Shown one piece after another: positions 17,973-29,704 of a DNA stretch of 64,000 nt; position 1 is the stretch's first letter, and every line of letters begins with the position of its first letter. Location: assembly GCF_014200725.1 (NCBI RefSeq), contig NZ_JACHCL010000002.1, positions 682,001-746,000 of the forward strand, in the 5' to 3' direction. The DNA comes from Janthinobacterium silvisoli (lineage in GTDB: Bacteria > Pseudomonadota > Gammaproteobacteria > Burkholderiales > Burkholderiaceae_D). The position numbers and the translations under genes were made by a program. Under the pieces are notes generated by a model, which did no database searches, was not told where the DNA came from, and saw nothing but the letters and a program-made list of their open reading frames with translations.

Positions 17973-19231
17973 GGTTTGCCTGCGCCCTGGAAAACCGGCA
18001 GGCCATCGGGCGTGCCATCGAGCTTCTTGCCCATGGTTTCAGGCAGCAGCAAGACGGTGACCACCACCAGGCCATAGGCGATGGCGGCGTCGATGCCGAT
18101 CGCCTCGCCTAGCGGCATGGAGCGGCTCATGTAGCCGACCAGCAGCGGGAAGCCGGCCGAGGCGATGCGGCCGAAGTTGTAGCAAAAACCCACACCGGCG
18201 CCCCGTATCGCGGCTGGATACAGTTCATTGAACAGCGCTCCCAGGCTGGCCGGAATGCCGGCAGCAAAGAAACCCAGCGGAAAACCAAGAAACAGCATGG
18301 CCGTATTGCCCATCGGGATTAGCAGATACACCAGCACGGTAACCGTCGAGCAGATGGCAAACAAGGCCACGTTGCGGCGCCGGCCTATGCGGTCGAGCAA
18401 TTGCGCGCTGGCGATGCAGCCCAGCCAGAATGCAACGATAATCACCGCCAGGTAGCCGCCCGTGTCCAGCACCGACAGATGGCGCTCGGTGCCCAGATAG
18501 GTCGGCAGCCAGGTCATCAGCGCGTAATAGCCGCCGTGGGCGCCCATGCCCAGCAAACTGCCGATCACGGTGGTTTTCAGCAGCGCCGGTGAAAAGATGC
18601 CGACCAAGGCTACCTTGTCTTTCGATGGAGCAATCACAGCCTTGGCCGGTTCGGGTATCGAGCGCCGTACATATACCACCAGCAGCGCAGGCAGCAGGCC
18701 CAGCATGAACATGGCGCGCCAGGCCAGGTCGGGTGACAGCCAGGAAAACAATATCGTGTACAGAATCACGGCGGCGGCCCAGCCCACCGCCCACGCACTT
18801 TGCACGGTGCCCATGGCCTTGCCGCGATGCTCGCTGCGCACCGATTCGGCCATCAGCACCGCGCCAGCGGCCCACTCGCCGCCAAAACCGAAACCCTGCA
18901 GGGCTTTCAACACGATCAATTGCGGGAAAGTTTGCGCAAACGAACATAAAAACGTGAACAGGGAAAACCACACGATGGTCAGTTGCAAGGTGCGCACGCG
19001 GCCCAGGCGGTCGGAAACGGCGCCGATGACCCAGCCGCCCAGCGCAGACGAGACCAGCGTCGCGGCGCTGATCAGGCCGGCCTGCCCCTTGTCCAGGCCA
19101 AAGGCGGCGATCAGCGCGGGAATGGCGAGGGTGAAAATTTGTACATCGAGCGCATCGAGCGCCCAGCCGCTGAAGCAGGCCCAGAACGTCTTGCGTTCCA
19201 GCGCGGATACCTGCCGATACCAGTTAAACAT
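17969..19231 (-). CDS. MFS transporter (organic/aromatic acid:H+ symporter type)
   Basis: 420 residues with twelve hydrophobic helices. Residues after TM2 carry the MFS motif GWVIGAVSDRLGRVRTL; GFGFGGEWAAGAVLMAESVRSEHRGKAMG is typical of the metabolite:proton symporter groups that include lactate, sialate and aromatic acid carriers. It has a second motif copy, LLDRIGRRRNVALF. It is the first gene of a two-gene operon with the amidohydrolase, and the palindrome upstream (19289-19304) suggests repression by the divergent GntR protein. Confidence 0.9.
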   Translation of the reverse strand: MFNWYRQVSALERKTFWACFSGWALDALDVQIFTLAIPALIAAFGLDKGQAGLISAATLVSSALGGWVIGAVSDRLGRVRTLQLTIVWFSLFTFLCSFAQTFPQLIVLKALQGFGFGGEWAAGAVLMAESVRSEHRGKAMGTVQSAWAVGWAAAVILYTILFSWLSPDLAWRAMFMLGLLPALLVVYVRRSIPEPAKAVIAPSKDKVALVGIFSPALLKTTVIGSLLGMGAHGGYYALMTWLPTYLGTERHLSVLDTGGYLAVIIVAFWLGCIASAQLLDRIGRRRNVALFAICSTVTVLVYLLIPMGNTAMLFLGFPLGFFAAGIPASLGALFNELYPAAIRGAGVGFCYNFGRIASAGFPLLVGYMSRSMPLGEAIGIDAAIAYGLVVVTVLLLPETMGKKLDGTPDGLPVFQGAGKP

Positions 19232-19288
19232 TGTGTCTCCTCAATTGCATGCTGCGGAATGGCCTGTCTGTTTTTTATTAAATCATCT

Positions 19289-19304
19289 AAACATATATAT
19301 GTTT
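19289..19304. promoter_or_regulatory. Perfect 16-bp palindrome, probable GntR-family operator
   Basis: AAACATATATATGTTT reads identically on both strands. It lies 57 bp before the MFS start and 122 bp before the divergent GntR gene. GntR/HutC proteins bind such short AT-centred dyads, so it is a good candidate for the regulator's site, controlling the transporter operon and perhaps itself. Confidence 0.6.
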
Positions 19305-19425
19305 GAATGAATGGTAGACCGGGAAATCGGCTTTGTCAATCCACTTCGGCCACCGCCGCAGGATGGACTGGCGGCCGATATCCAGATACAGTGCTGAGCA
19401 TTGATCCTCTCTTCCCGTCCAGCCC

Positions 19426-20166
19426 ATGATGAAACACACCGTTCCCGCCCACGATGACCGCCTGCCCCTGTACCAGCGTCTGCGCGACGACATGCTGGCC
19501 AGGATTGCTGGCGGCGAGTGGCAAACGGGCGTGGCGATTCCTACTGAAATTGAATTGACCAAGCTGTATGGCGTGGCGATCGGCACGGTGCGCAAGGCGG
19601 TCGAAACCCTGGTGGCAGACGGCATGCTGGAACGCAACCAGGGCCGCGGCACTTTCATCCGCCGGCCCAGTTTCGACAGTTCCCTGTTCCGCTTTTTCCG
19701 CCATCAAGTCAGGCAAGGCCAGCCTGTCGTGCCGCAAAGCCGCATCCTGGAACGCAGCTTGACGCCGCCGCCAGCCGCCGTGGCAGCTGCACTGGGATTG
19801 ACAAAGAAAACGCAAACCTTGCGCCTTGAGCGGCTGCGCCTGGTCGATGGCAAACCGGTGCTGCTGGAAGAAATCTGGTTGCCGCACGCACCGTTTGCTG
19901 CGCTGATGAAGGTCGAGCCAGAAGATTTTCCCGACTTGCTGTATCCGTTTTATGAAGAGCGCTGCGGCAAGGTGATCGCCTCGGCCCAGGAAACGCTGAC
20001 GGTGGCTTCGGCCAACGAGGACGAGGCCAGTTTACTGGAAATCCAGGCTGGCCAGCCGGTGGTGATGATCGAACGCCTGGCGCTCGGTTACGACCGGCAA
20101 CCGCTGGAATGGCGCCGCTCGCGGGGGCCGGCCGATGGTTTCCGCTATCAGGTAGAGATACGCTGA
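19426..20166 (+). CDS. GntR/HutC-family regulator with UTRA domain
   Basis: 246 residues. The N-terminal winged helix-turn-helix (LYQRLRDDMLARIAGGEWQTGVAIPTEIELTKLYGVAIGTVRKAVETLVADGMLERNQGRGTFI) is the classic GntR pattern; the rest is a UTRA effector domain (LRLERLRLVDGKPVLLEEIWLP... AQETLTVASANEDEASLLEIQAGQPVVMIERLALGYDRQPLEWRRS). Divergent from the MFS/amidohydrolase operon, which it presumably represses until a substrate-derived ligand binds. An alternative ATG one codon later is possible. Its stop abuts the stop of the converging cysC gene with no gap. Confidence 0.93.
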   Translation: MMKHTVPAHDDRLPLYQRLRDDMLARIAGGEWQTGVAIPTEIELTKLYGVAIGTVRKAVETLVADGMLERNQGRGTFIRRPSFDSSLFRFFRHQVRQGQPVVPQSRILERSLTPPPAAVAAALGLTKKTQTLRLERLRLVDGKPVLLEEIWLPHAPFAALMKVEPEDFPDLLYPFYEERCGKVIASAQETLTVASANEDEASLLEIQAGQPVVMIERLALGYDRQPLEWRRSRGPADGFRYQVEIR

Positions 20167-20706
20167 CTAGCGCGCCAGCCGGCGCCGCAACAAGGCGACT
20201 GCTTCGTCGAGCGACAACAGGCCCGTGTCGAGCGACAAGGCCGGTGTCAGCGGCGCTTCGTAGGGCGCGGAAACACCCGTAAACTGAGGCAGCTCACCGG
20301 TGCGCGCCCGCGCATACAAGCCCTTGGGATCGCGCGCCTCGCACACTTCCACCGGCGTGCTGACATGGACCTCGATAAATTGCGCCGCGCCGATGATCTC
20401 GCCAGCCATGCTACGGTCTTCACGGTAAGGCGAAATCAGCGCGGCGATTACCAGCACGCCCGCCTGGTTCATCAGCCGCGCCACTTCAGCCGTGCGGCGG
20501 ATATTTTCACGCCGGTCGCCAGGCGCAAAACCCAGGTCGCGGTTCAAGCCTTGTCGCAACACATCTCCATCGAGCACAAATACGGAGAGACCCGCCGCAC
20601 GCAATTGCTGTTCCAGCGCCTGAGCAATGCTGGTCTTGCCTGCGCCGCTCAAGCCGGTCAGCCAAAGCGTGGGCGGCGGCGTGATGGCGAATGTCGGCTG
20701 TGGCAT
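20167..20706 (-). CDS. cysC: Adenylyl-sulfate (APS) kinase
   Basis: 179 residues from ATG 20706, preceded by AGGGA; the frame is open further upstream but that part has no family similarity. Walker A GLSGAGKT at about residues 18-25; LDGDVLRQGLNRDLGFAPGDRRENIRRTAEVARLM and ISPYREDRSMA, FIEVHVSTPVEVCEARDPKGLYARARTGELPQFTGVSAPYE are diagnostic APS kinase blocks. It phosphorylates APS to PAPS in the cytoplasm. It is slightly shorter at the N-terminus than E. coli CysC, but all catalytic motifs are present. No cysD, cysN or cysH is nearby, so it is an orphan copy. Confidence 0.93.
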   Translation of the reverse strand: MPQPTFAITPPPTLWLTGLSGAGKTSIAQALEQQLRAAGLSVFVLDGDVLRQGLNRDLGFAPGDRRENIRRTAEVARLMNQAGVLVIAALISPYREDRSMAGEIIGAAQFIEVHVSTPVEVCEARDPKGLYARARTGELPQFTGVSAPYEAPLTPALSLDTGLLSLDEAVALLRRRLAR

Positions 20707-20903
20707 GGTGTGTCCCTGTTTAATGAGTAGATTGCAATATAGCAAAGCACCGCAGAAAAACCTATCCCCGCTGCTGATCTGTCCATCTGTTTGCGCCAGA
20801 TCATATTGCATCGCCATACCGGCAAACGACAGGGACTGCCGGGGAACCCCAGCATTGCGGTTCTGTCCAATCAGTATTGACATGAAAACAGCGGGAGGTC
20901 GGC

Positions 20904-22670
20904 ATGTGCCGGCAGCACGCAAAGTGGATGGCTTGCGCCATGTGTATCGGCTTGCTCGTGCTGGCCTGGAGCAATAGTGCCGCAGCCCAGGCCAACACCA
21001 GCGTGGACAAGAGCGAAGTAAAAGAGCATAGCGAACTCGAGGCCACCTTGTATGCTCCCTTCCGTGCTGCGGCTGGCAACAGGCGCACACAGGGGCGCAG
21101 CTTCCGGCTCAGCCTGACGTATCCGGGTAGCGGGGAAGCGCACCGCATAGTCTGGCGGGTGATACTGGCCAGTTCCTCCCCGCCAGGTGTGGTGTTGCAG
21201 CAATGGTCGGGACAGGCGATGGTAGGCGCCAGCACGCTGGACATCGGCTTGCGCTGGGATGGTTGCGCACGCTCACCTCTGCACAAGCCTTGCACGCCAG
21301 CAGCCGATGGCTTGTATGCGTTGCGCCTGACTGCCATCGCCAGGCAGGGGCAAGACAATGAAGAGCTAGTCGAGCAGCAATGGCAAATCGCCGTCGACCG
21401 CGGTGGTGGCAGCGGCGGTGGCAGCGGTGCCGCTACACGACCGCGTGCACCGGCCTTCGGCATGAACGCTCCGGTGGAAGCGCCGGCCTACCGCGTGGTG
21501 TATGCCAACCTGCATAGCCAGACTAGCCACAGCGATGGCGGCGCGGCACTGACTCGCTGCCATGGCGCGCAGGAACCGCAAACAGGCCTCTTCGGCCCGC
21601 TGTACGCATATGCCTATGCACAGCAGCATGGCCTGGACGTGCTGATGGCGTCGGAGCACAACCATATGTATGACGGCTCGGATGGCACGAATGGCGCGGC
21701 CGATGCTGCCACCGCCAGGGCTTTGTACCAGGCTGGGCTGACAGACGCGACCGCCTACACGGCGATCCATCCGGGATTCCTGGCTTTGTACGGCATGGAA
21801 TGGGGTGTCATCAACCAGGGTGGCCACCTGAATATTTTTAATAGCGACCTGCTGCTGGGCTGGGAAAGAAATGCACGCGGCGAATTGCTGGCCGACGTGG
21901 AAACGCCGAAAAGCGGTTACGCGGGCCTGTATGCGCTGATGCGCGAACGGGGCTGGATCGGCCAGTTCAACCATCCGGCGTATGCAGGGCAATTCATGGT
22001 CGATGGCCAGCCGCTGGGCTACAACGCTGACGGCGATACCGTCATGGTGCTGTGCGAAGTGATGAACACGTCCGCCTTTTCCAATAACGACAGCGAAACG
22101 GAAACAAGGCGCAGCAACTATGAAGCGGCATGCAACCGGGCCCTGGAAGCCGGTTATCACGTGGCGTTCAGCAGCAACCAGGATAACCACTGCGCCAACT
22201 GGGGCGCCGCCTATGGCAACCGCACGGCCGTGCTGGTGTCAGCCGACGCACCGCTCTCGCGCGACAGCCTGCTCGAAGCGCTACGCGCACGGCGTGTGTT
22301 TGCCACCATGGACAAGCACGCCCGCCTGATGTTGACGGCCAATGGCCGCATGATGGGCGAGCGCTTCGACAATCACGGCCCATTGCTGCTGGCCACCAGT
22401 TTCAGCAATGACGCCGGTCGCCAAGCCGCGGCCATCACCTTGTTTCACGGCGTGCCAGGGCGCAATGGCACGGTCACGCCCTTGTCCGACCGGGCCAGCA
22501 TCAGCATCACCCCTTCGCCCGGCCCCCATTTTTATTATGCCCGCCTGACCCAGGACGATGGCAACATCATCTGGTCTGCCCCTATCTGGGTGATGCAGGC
22601 GCAAAAGATGCCCTCGTCGCCTGAAGCACTTGCCGCAGATTCTACGGCAAGTGCCCACCCAGGCAAATAA
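20904..22670 (+). CDS. Exported CehA/McbA-type PHP metallohydrolase
   Basis: 588 residues; GGGAGG lies 5 nt before ATG 20904. A signal peptide (residues 1-28, ending AAAQA) is followed by an Ig-like N-terminal domain (about 40-165), a natural Gly/Ser linker (GGGSGGGSG), and a PHP-like domain beginning VVYANLHSQTSHSDGG, where H and D are metal ligands, then LMASEHNHMYDG, ALYGMEWGVINQGGHLNIF and WIGQFNHPAYAG with more metal His. This follows the pattern of the CehA/McbA family, some members of which cleave carbamates or phosphoesters. The substrate is unknown; export suggests scavenging in the periplasm or outside. Monocistronic. Confidence 0.85.
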   Translation: MCRQHAKWMACAMCIGLLVLAWSNSAAAQANTSVDKSEVKEHSELEATLYAPFRAAAGNRRTQGRSFRLSLTYPGSGEAHRIVWRVILASSSPPGVVLQQWSGQAMVGASTLDIGLRWDGCARSPLHKPCTPAADGLYALRLTAIARQGQDNEELVEQQWQIAVDRGGGSGGGSGAATRPRAPAFGMNAPVEAPAYRVVYANLHSQTSHSDGGAALTRCHGAQEPQTGLFGPLYAYAYAQQHGLDVLMASEHNHMYDGSDGTNGAADAATARALYQAGLTDATAYTAIHPGFLALYGMEWGVINQGGHLNIFNSDLLLGWERNARGELLADVETPKSGYAGLYALMRERGWIGQFNHPAYAGQFMVDGQPLGYNADGDTVMVLCEVMNTSAFSNNDSETETRRSNYEAACNRALEAGYHVAFSSNQDNHCANWGAAYGNRTAVLVSADAPLSRDSLLEALRARRVFATMDKHARLMLTANGRMMGERFDNHGPLLLATSFSNDAGRQAAAITLFHGVPGRNGTVTPLSDRASISITPSPGPHFYYARLTQDDGNIIWSAPIWVMQAQKMPSSPEALAADSTASAHPGK

Positions 22671-22801
22671 TATTGGCAAAGCAGGATTTTTCATGATTGC
22701 TACCTCTCCGGTACTGGTTCCTCGAAGCAATTCATGGCAACATGGTTGCGCCGTTTTGCTTGTGAAAACGCCACCACCAGAACCCTCGAGGAAAAAACGC
22801 A

Positions 22802-24940
22802 ATGTCTTTATATCGCAAACTGGCCGGCAGCATGCTGCTGGGCCTGGCTACAGCGGGCATCGCCCACGCACAATCCCCCACCCCGGCGGCCGCCCCCGTC
22901 AACGATCCTGCCATCAGCGACCCCGCCGGCACTGATCCTTATCTATGGCTGGAAGACGTGCTCGGTGAAAAGTCACTGGCCTGGGTCAAGCAGCACAATG
23001 CCGTCAGCGTCAAGGAGCTGGAAGGCCAGCCCGGTTTCCCTGCCTTGCAGGCGCGCCTGAAAACCATTCTCAATTCCAAGGAACGCATTCCTTACGTCAG
23101 CAAGAACGGCGAGTATTACTACAATTTCTGGCGCGACGCCCAGCATGTGCGCGGCATCTGGCGCCGCACCACCCTGGCGCAATTCCAGACACCGAACCCT
23201 GCCTGGGAAACCGTGATCGACCTCGACCAGCTGGCCGCCAGCGAAAATGAAAACTGGATCTGGGCCGGCGCCTCTTGCCTGTATCCAAAAGGCGAACGCT
23301 GTCTGATCTCGCTGTCGCGCGGCGGCGGCGACGCCAGCGTGGTGCGCGAATACGACGTGGCCAAGCGCGCCTTCGTCGAGGGCGGCTTCAGCTTGCCCGA
23401 AGCCAAGGGCAGCGCCAGCTGGATCGATCAGGACACGCTGTTCGTCTCCACCGATTTCGGCCCAGGCTCGATGACCAGCTCGGGCTATCCGCGCATCATC
23501 AAGCAATGGCAGCGCGGCACGCCTTTGGCACAGGCGCAAACTCTGTACGAAGCCAAGCCTGAAGATATGAGCGCAGGCGCCTACAAGGATTTCACGCCCG
23601 GCCATGAACACCAGTTCATCGAACGGCAAATCGATTTCTATAGCGGCGAAATGTTCCTGCGCGATGGTGCGAGCCTGAAAAAAGTACCGAAACCGGACGA
23701 CGCCACCGCGTTTACCGTGCGCGACCAGTTGCTGATCACCTTGCGCTCGGCCTGGACCGTCAATGGCAAGACCTATCCGCAAGGCGCCTTGCTGGCCACC
23801 GATTTCGCCAGCTTCATGCAAGGCAAACAAGACCTGGAAGTACTGTACGCGCCGACGGCCACCTCGTCGCTGGACAATGTCACGGCCACCAAATCGGCGA
23901 TCCTGATCACGGAACTGGACAAGGTCAAGAACCGCATCACGGAACTGCGCCACGTCAACGGTAAATGGCAACGCCGCGCCGTCGATGCACCGAAGCTGGG
24001 GACACTGGCCGTCAGTGCGCTCGACCACGTCGATTCGGACCAGTATTTCCTCACGGTTACCGATTTCCTCAACCCGACCACCTTGTACCTGGGCACGGCG
24101 AACAACGACCAGCGCACGAAGATCAAGTCGCTGCCCGCCTACTTCGACGCCAGCCCGTACAAGGTCGAGCAATTCGAATCGACCTCGAAAGACGGTACCA
24201 AAGTGCCCTACTTCCTCATCATGAACAAGAAGACGAAGTTTGACGGCAGCAACCCGACCGTGCTGTATGGCTATGGCGGCTTTGAAGTATCGCTGAAGCC
24301 GAACTACAGCGGCATCATCGGCGAAGCCTGGCTGAACAAGGGCGGCGTGTATGCGCTGGCCAATATCCGTGGCGGCGGCGAATTCGGCCCGCGCTGGCAC
24401 CAGGCGGCACTGAAGGAAAACCGCCAGCACGCCTATGACGATTTCATTTCGGTGGCGCAGGATTTGATTACGCGCAAAGTATCAAGCCCGCGCCACCTGG
24501 GCATCATGGGCGGCAGCAATGGCGGCCTGCTGACGGGCGCCGTGCTGGTGCAGCGGCCTGACTTGTTCAACGCCGTCGTCAGCCAGGTGCCGCTGCTCGA
24601 CATGCGCCGCTACAACAAGCTGCTGGCCGGCGCATCGTGGATGGGCGAGTATGGCGACCCGGACGTACCGGAACAATGGGCTTACATCAGCAAATATTCG
24701 CCGTACCAGAATGTGTCCATGGATAAAAAATATCCACGCACCCTGTTTACCACCTCCACGCGCGACGACCGGGTCCACCCTGGCCATGCGCGCAAGATGG
24801 TAGCGAAAATGGAAGCCCAAGGCCACGACGTGCTGTACTGGGAAAACACGGAAGGCGGCCATGCCGGCGCCGCCAATAATGACCAGCAAGCACTGATGTG
24901 GGCGCTGACCTACACCTTCCTGCTGGAACAGCTGCGTTGA
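22802..24940 (+). CDS. Exported prolyl oligopeptidase-family serine peptidase (S9A)
   Basis: 712 residues with a signal peptide (residues 1-24, ending AHAQ). The N-terminal beta-propeller begins with DPYLWLEDVLGEKSLAWVKQHN, the family's WLED/W motif. The C-terminal alpha/beta hydrolase has the triad: Ser572 in GIMGGSNGGLL, Asp in STRDDRVHPGHARKM, His in TEGGHAGAANN. Such enzymes cut short Pro-containing peptides, normally below 30 residues; export suggests a role in peptide scavenging together with the M1 aminopeptidase nearby. Monocistronic. Confidence 0.95.
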   Translation: MSLYRKLAGSMLLGLATAGIAHAQSPTPAAAPVNDPAISDPAGTDPYLWLEDVLGEKSLAWVKQHNAVSVKELEGQPGFPALQARLKTILNSKERIPYVSKNGEYYYNFWRDAQHVRGIWRRTTLAQFQTPNPAWETVIDLDQLAASENENWIWAGASCLYPKGERCLISLSRGGGDASVVREYDVAKRAFVEGGFSLPEAKGSASWIDQDTLFVSTDFGPGSMTSSGYPRIIKQWQRGTPLAQAQTLYEAKPEDMSAGAYKDFTPGHEHQFIERQIDFYSGEMFLRDGASLKKVPKPDDATAFTVRDQLLITLRSAWTVNGKTYPQGALLATDFASFMQGKQDLEVLYAPTATSSLDNVTATKSAILITELDKVKNRITELRHVNGKWQRRAVDAPKLGTLAVSALDHVDSDQYFLTVTDFLNPTTLYLGTANNDQRTKIKSLPAYFDASPYKVEQFESTSKDGTKVPYFLIMNKKTKFDGSNPTVLYGYGGFEVSLKPNYSGIIGEAWLNKGGVYALANIRGGGEFGPRWHQAALKENRQHAYDDFISVAQDLITRKVSSPRHLGIMGGSNGGLLTGAVLVQRPDLFNAVVSQVPLLDMRRYNKLLAGASWMGEYGDPDVPEQWAYISKYSPYQNVSMDKKYPRTLFTTSTRDDRVHPGHARKMVAKMEAQGHDVLYWENTEGGHAGAANNDQQALMWALTYTFLLEQLR

Positions 24941-24971
24941 TCCATCTCCCACTGCAAGACTGACACTCTCC

Positions 24972-25036
24972 CCTGTCCGGCGCACTGACGCCGGGCAGGG
25001 TAAACCAGGCGCCGCACAAAAAGCTGTGCCTGGTTT
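24972..25036 (+). terminator. Two tandem hairpins behind the prolyl oligopeptidase gene
   Basis: The first (24972-24999) is an 11-bp GC-rich stem CCTGTCCGGCG/CGCCGGGCAGG with one T-G pair; the second (25002-25036) pairs AAACCAG with CTGGTTT and GCAC with GTGC across an internal bulge. No U-tract follows either, so function as a terminator is uncertain. Confidence 0.4.
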
Positions 25037-25085
25037 GCCCTATGTAAAATATTTATATTTAAATAACAAATAACCGGGAATATGC

Positions 25086-25832
25086 ATGAACCAACAATTG
25101 CTGCAGGAAGTACAACGTCAAAATCGTTTATTAAAAGGCATGCTGGGCGTGGCCGGCATCGGCCTGGTGGCCTTGCTCACGATGGCTGCCAAGAAAGATG
25201 ACCGCGCCACCTTTTCCGAAATCAATGTCGAGCGCATCAATGTGCTGAACGCCGACGGCGGCCAGGCCATCGTGATCGCCAACCGCGAACGCTTGCCACA
25301 GGAATTCAAGGTCGATGGCAAGACCATGAAGAGCAACCGTGGCGAGAAACCAGGCATGATTTTCTACAATGGCAGGGGCGACGAAGTGGGCGGCCTGATC
25401 TTCGATGGCAAGCTCGATGACAAGGGCAAGCCAGCCTCCGGCATGCATTTCTCGATGGACCGCTTTGGCGGCGACCAGCAAGTATCGCTGAGCCATATAG
25501 AAAACAATGGCAGCATGGAAACGGGCCTGAAAGTATACGACCGTGGCATGGTCAGCGACTATGCACCGCTGCAGGAAGCCATGGACAAGGCGCCGCCAGG
25601 GCCGGAAAAAGATGCGCTGCGACAAAAGTGGAAAGAAGCGGGCGGCGCCCAGACCAGCCGCGTCTTCGTCGGCCGCACGCGCGGCAAATCGTCCGCCGTG
25701 ATCCTGGCTGATGCTCAGGGACGTCCGAAAATCATGATGCTGGTGTCGCCCGACGGCAAGCCCGCCCTGAACTTCCTCGATGACCAGGGCAATGTGACGC
25801 AAAGCTTCCCGCAAGAGCCAGCGGCGAAGTAA
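25086..25832 (+). CDS. Uncharacterised membrane-anchored protein
   Basis: 248 residues; I do not recognise a named family. It starts with a Gln/Asn-rich cytosolic lead (MNQQLLQEVQRQNRLLKG) and one hydrophobic anchor (MLGVAGIGLVALLTMAA, residues 19-35), then a mainly beta, presumably periplasmic domain. The domain contains repeating short strands ended by D-x-x-G turns: INVERINVLNADGGQAIVIANRE, KPGMIFYNGRGDEVGGLIFDG, SAVILADAQGRPKIMMLVSPDGKPALNFLDDQGNV, which suggests a beta-helix or a repeat of a beta-hairpin unit. Monocistronic between a peptidase and a GST; the neighbours give no hint of function. Confidence 0.75.
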   Translation: MNQQLLQEVQRQNRLLKGMLGVAGIGLVALLTMAAKKDDRATFSEINVERINVLNADGGQAIVIANRERLPQEFKVDGKTMKSNRGEKPGMIFYNGRGDEVGGLIFDGKLDDKGKPASGMHFSMDRFGGDQQVSLSHIENNGSMETGLKVYDRGMVSDYAPLQEAMDKAPPGPEKDALRQKWKEAGGAQTSRVFVGRTRGKSSAVILADAQGRPKIMMLVSPDGKPALNFLDDQGNVTQSFPQEPAAK

Positions 25833-25869
25833 GACTCTCCGCCTGAGCCTGAACGCCCCGAAAAACCGC

Positions 25870-26493
25870 TTATTTGATTTGAGCGCTGGGGCGTGCGGCC
25901 ATTCGGTCGCGGAAAGCTTGCAAATGTTGCAATCCCTCTGCACCCGGCCGGTATTTCATCAATCCCCGCGCAAACTCCAGCGCACAAAACGCCGTGATGT
26001 CGGCGATCGTGAAACGCTCGCCGGCGATGTATGGCTGGCGCGCCAGCAACTGGTCCAGCCAGGCCGCCGTCTCGCGCATCTTCGTCCCCTGCGCCGCGCC
26101 GAAATCGGGAAACTGCGGGTTTTCCAGCGCCACCAGGGCCGGATGACTGTGGCGCACGCAGTTGGCGATGCCCATGAACAGGTGCAGCTCCACCCGGCGG
26201 TCGGCCATTTCGATAAAGGCGCGCTCTTCAAATCCTTCGCCCATCAAATTCGGTGCCGGCTGCACACCTTCCAGATAGGTGCAGATGGCGCGCGTCTCGG
26301 CCAGTACGCGGCCGTCCGGCAATTCCAATGCCGGCACGCGGGCCATGGGGTTTTTCGCCAGGAAGGCAGCTTCGCGGTGCTGGCCCGCCATCAGATCGAG
26401 CGGCACTTCTTCAATGCCGGTAATGCCTTTTTCAGCGATAAACATGGTCACGCGGCGGGGATTCGGGGTGCGGGGGCTGGTGTAGAGTTTCAT
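25870..26493 (-). CDS. Glutathione S-transferase-family protein
   Basis: 207 residues. The N-terminal thioredoxin fold MKLYTSPRTPNPRRVTMFIAEKG ... NPMARVPALELPDGRVLAETRAICTYLEG contains the cis-Pro (RVPAL) and the E-T/S glutathione-binding turn (AETRAI). The C-terminal helical domain has YIAGERFTIADITAFCALEFARG, the N-capping box motif. Ser in YTSPRTPN is the probable catalytic residue. The cytosolic enzyme conjugates or reduces via glutathione; the substrate is unknown. Monocistronic, divergent from the aminopeptidase gene. Confidence 0.9.
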   Translation of the reverse strand: MKLYTSPRTPNPRRVTMFIAEKGITGIEEVPLDLMAGQHREAAFLAKNPMARVPALELPDGRVLAETRAICTYLEGVQPAPNLMGEGFEERAFIEMADRRVELHLFMGIANCVRHSHPALVALENPQFPDFGAAQGTKMRETAAWLDQLLARQPYIAGERFTIADITAFCALEFARGLMKYRPGAEGLQHLQAFRDRMAARPSAQIK

Positions 26494-26718
26494 GTCTCGT
26501 TATGTCTCGTTATCAATAATAAAATTTGTTATTTACCCAGCATCATAGCAGCCTGGCAAGACGCCTAAGGCGCGTTGACTTTGCCCCGTTTACAGCTTAG
26601 ATTGCTTGGCGGAAGCGCTGACATCGTGTGCCAGCGCCTCTTCACAATAATCCACAATAATCGACGCAGGCGGCCCACGAAGCCATTATGCGTTTTACCC
26701 ATGACCAACAGGCACTCC

Positions 26719-29391
<2,673 letters not shown>

Positions 29392-29453
29392 GAGCGAACA
29401 ACAGGCTGCCTGCGGCGCTCATCGTCGCGCTGCAAATAGCCTTGCATGAAACA

Positions 29454-29481
29454 CAAAAACAGCCCTTTACGGGCTGTTTTT
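29454..29481 (+). terminator. Strong intrinsic terminator of the M1 aminopeptidase gene
   Basis: AAAAACAGCCC and GGGCTGTTTTT form an 11-bp stem with a five-base loop, ending in a run of T. The symmetric A and T tracts would let it work on both strands. Confidence 0.85.
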
Positions 29482-29704
29482 ATGTGTGTTTGCCGCATCA
29501 TTTTACGAAACTTTTACACATCCACATTCTCTTTTTCTGATTTTTTTATACTCGAATCGCTAAGCTTGGTCTGTATTCCAGCGCGTATCTGAACAGGCAT
29601 GGAAATGCCTGGCCGGGCTTCGGCATGCCTGGCAATCGCAGCAAGAACGCCGCTGAAAACGCAGCTAAAAAAATCGGTATTCAACATAAAAGGGAAGTAA
29701 CTGT
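29482..29704 (+). promoter_or_regulatory. Upstream region of the porin gene
   Basis: AT-rich stretch without a gene. A -10-like TATACT (29547-29552) is preceded by T-rich sequence but has no good -35, leaving a leader of about 145 nt before the porin start; GGGAAG precedes the ATG. Confidence 0.3.
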
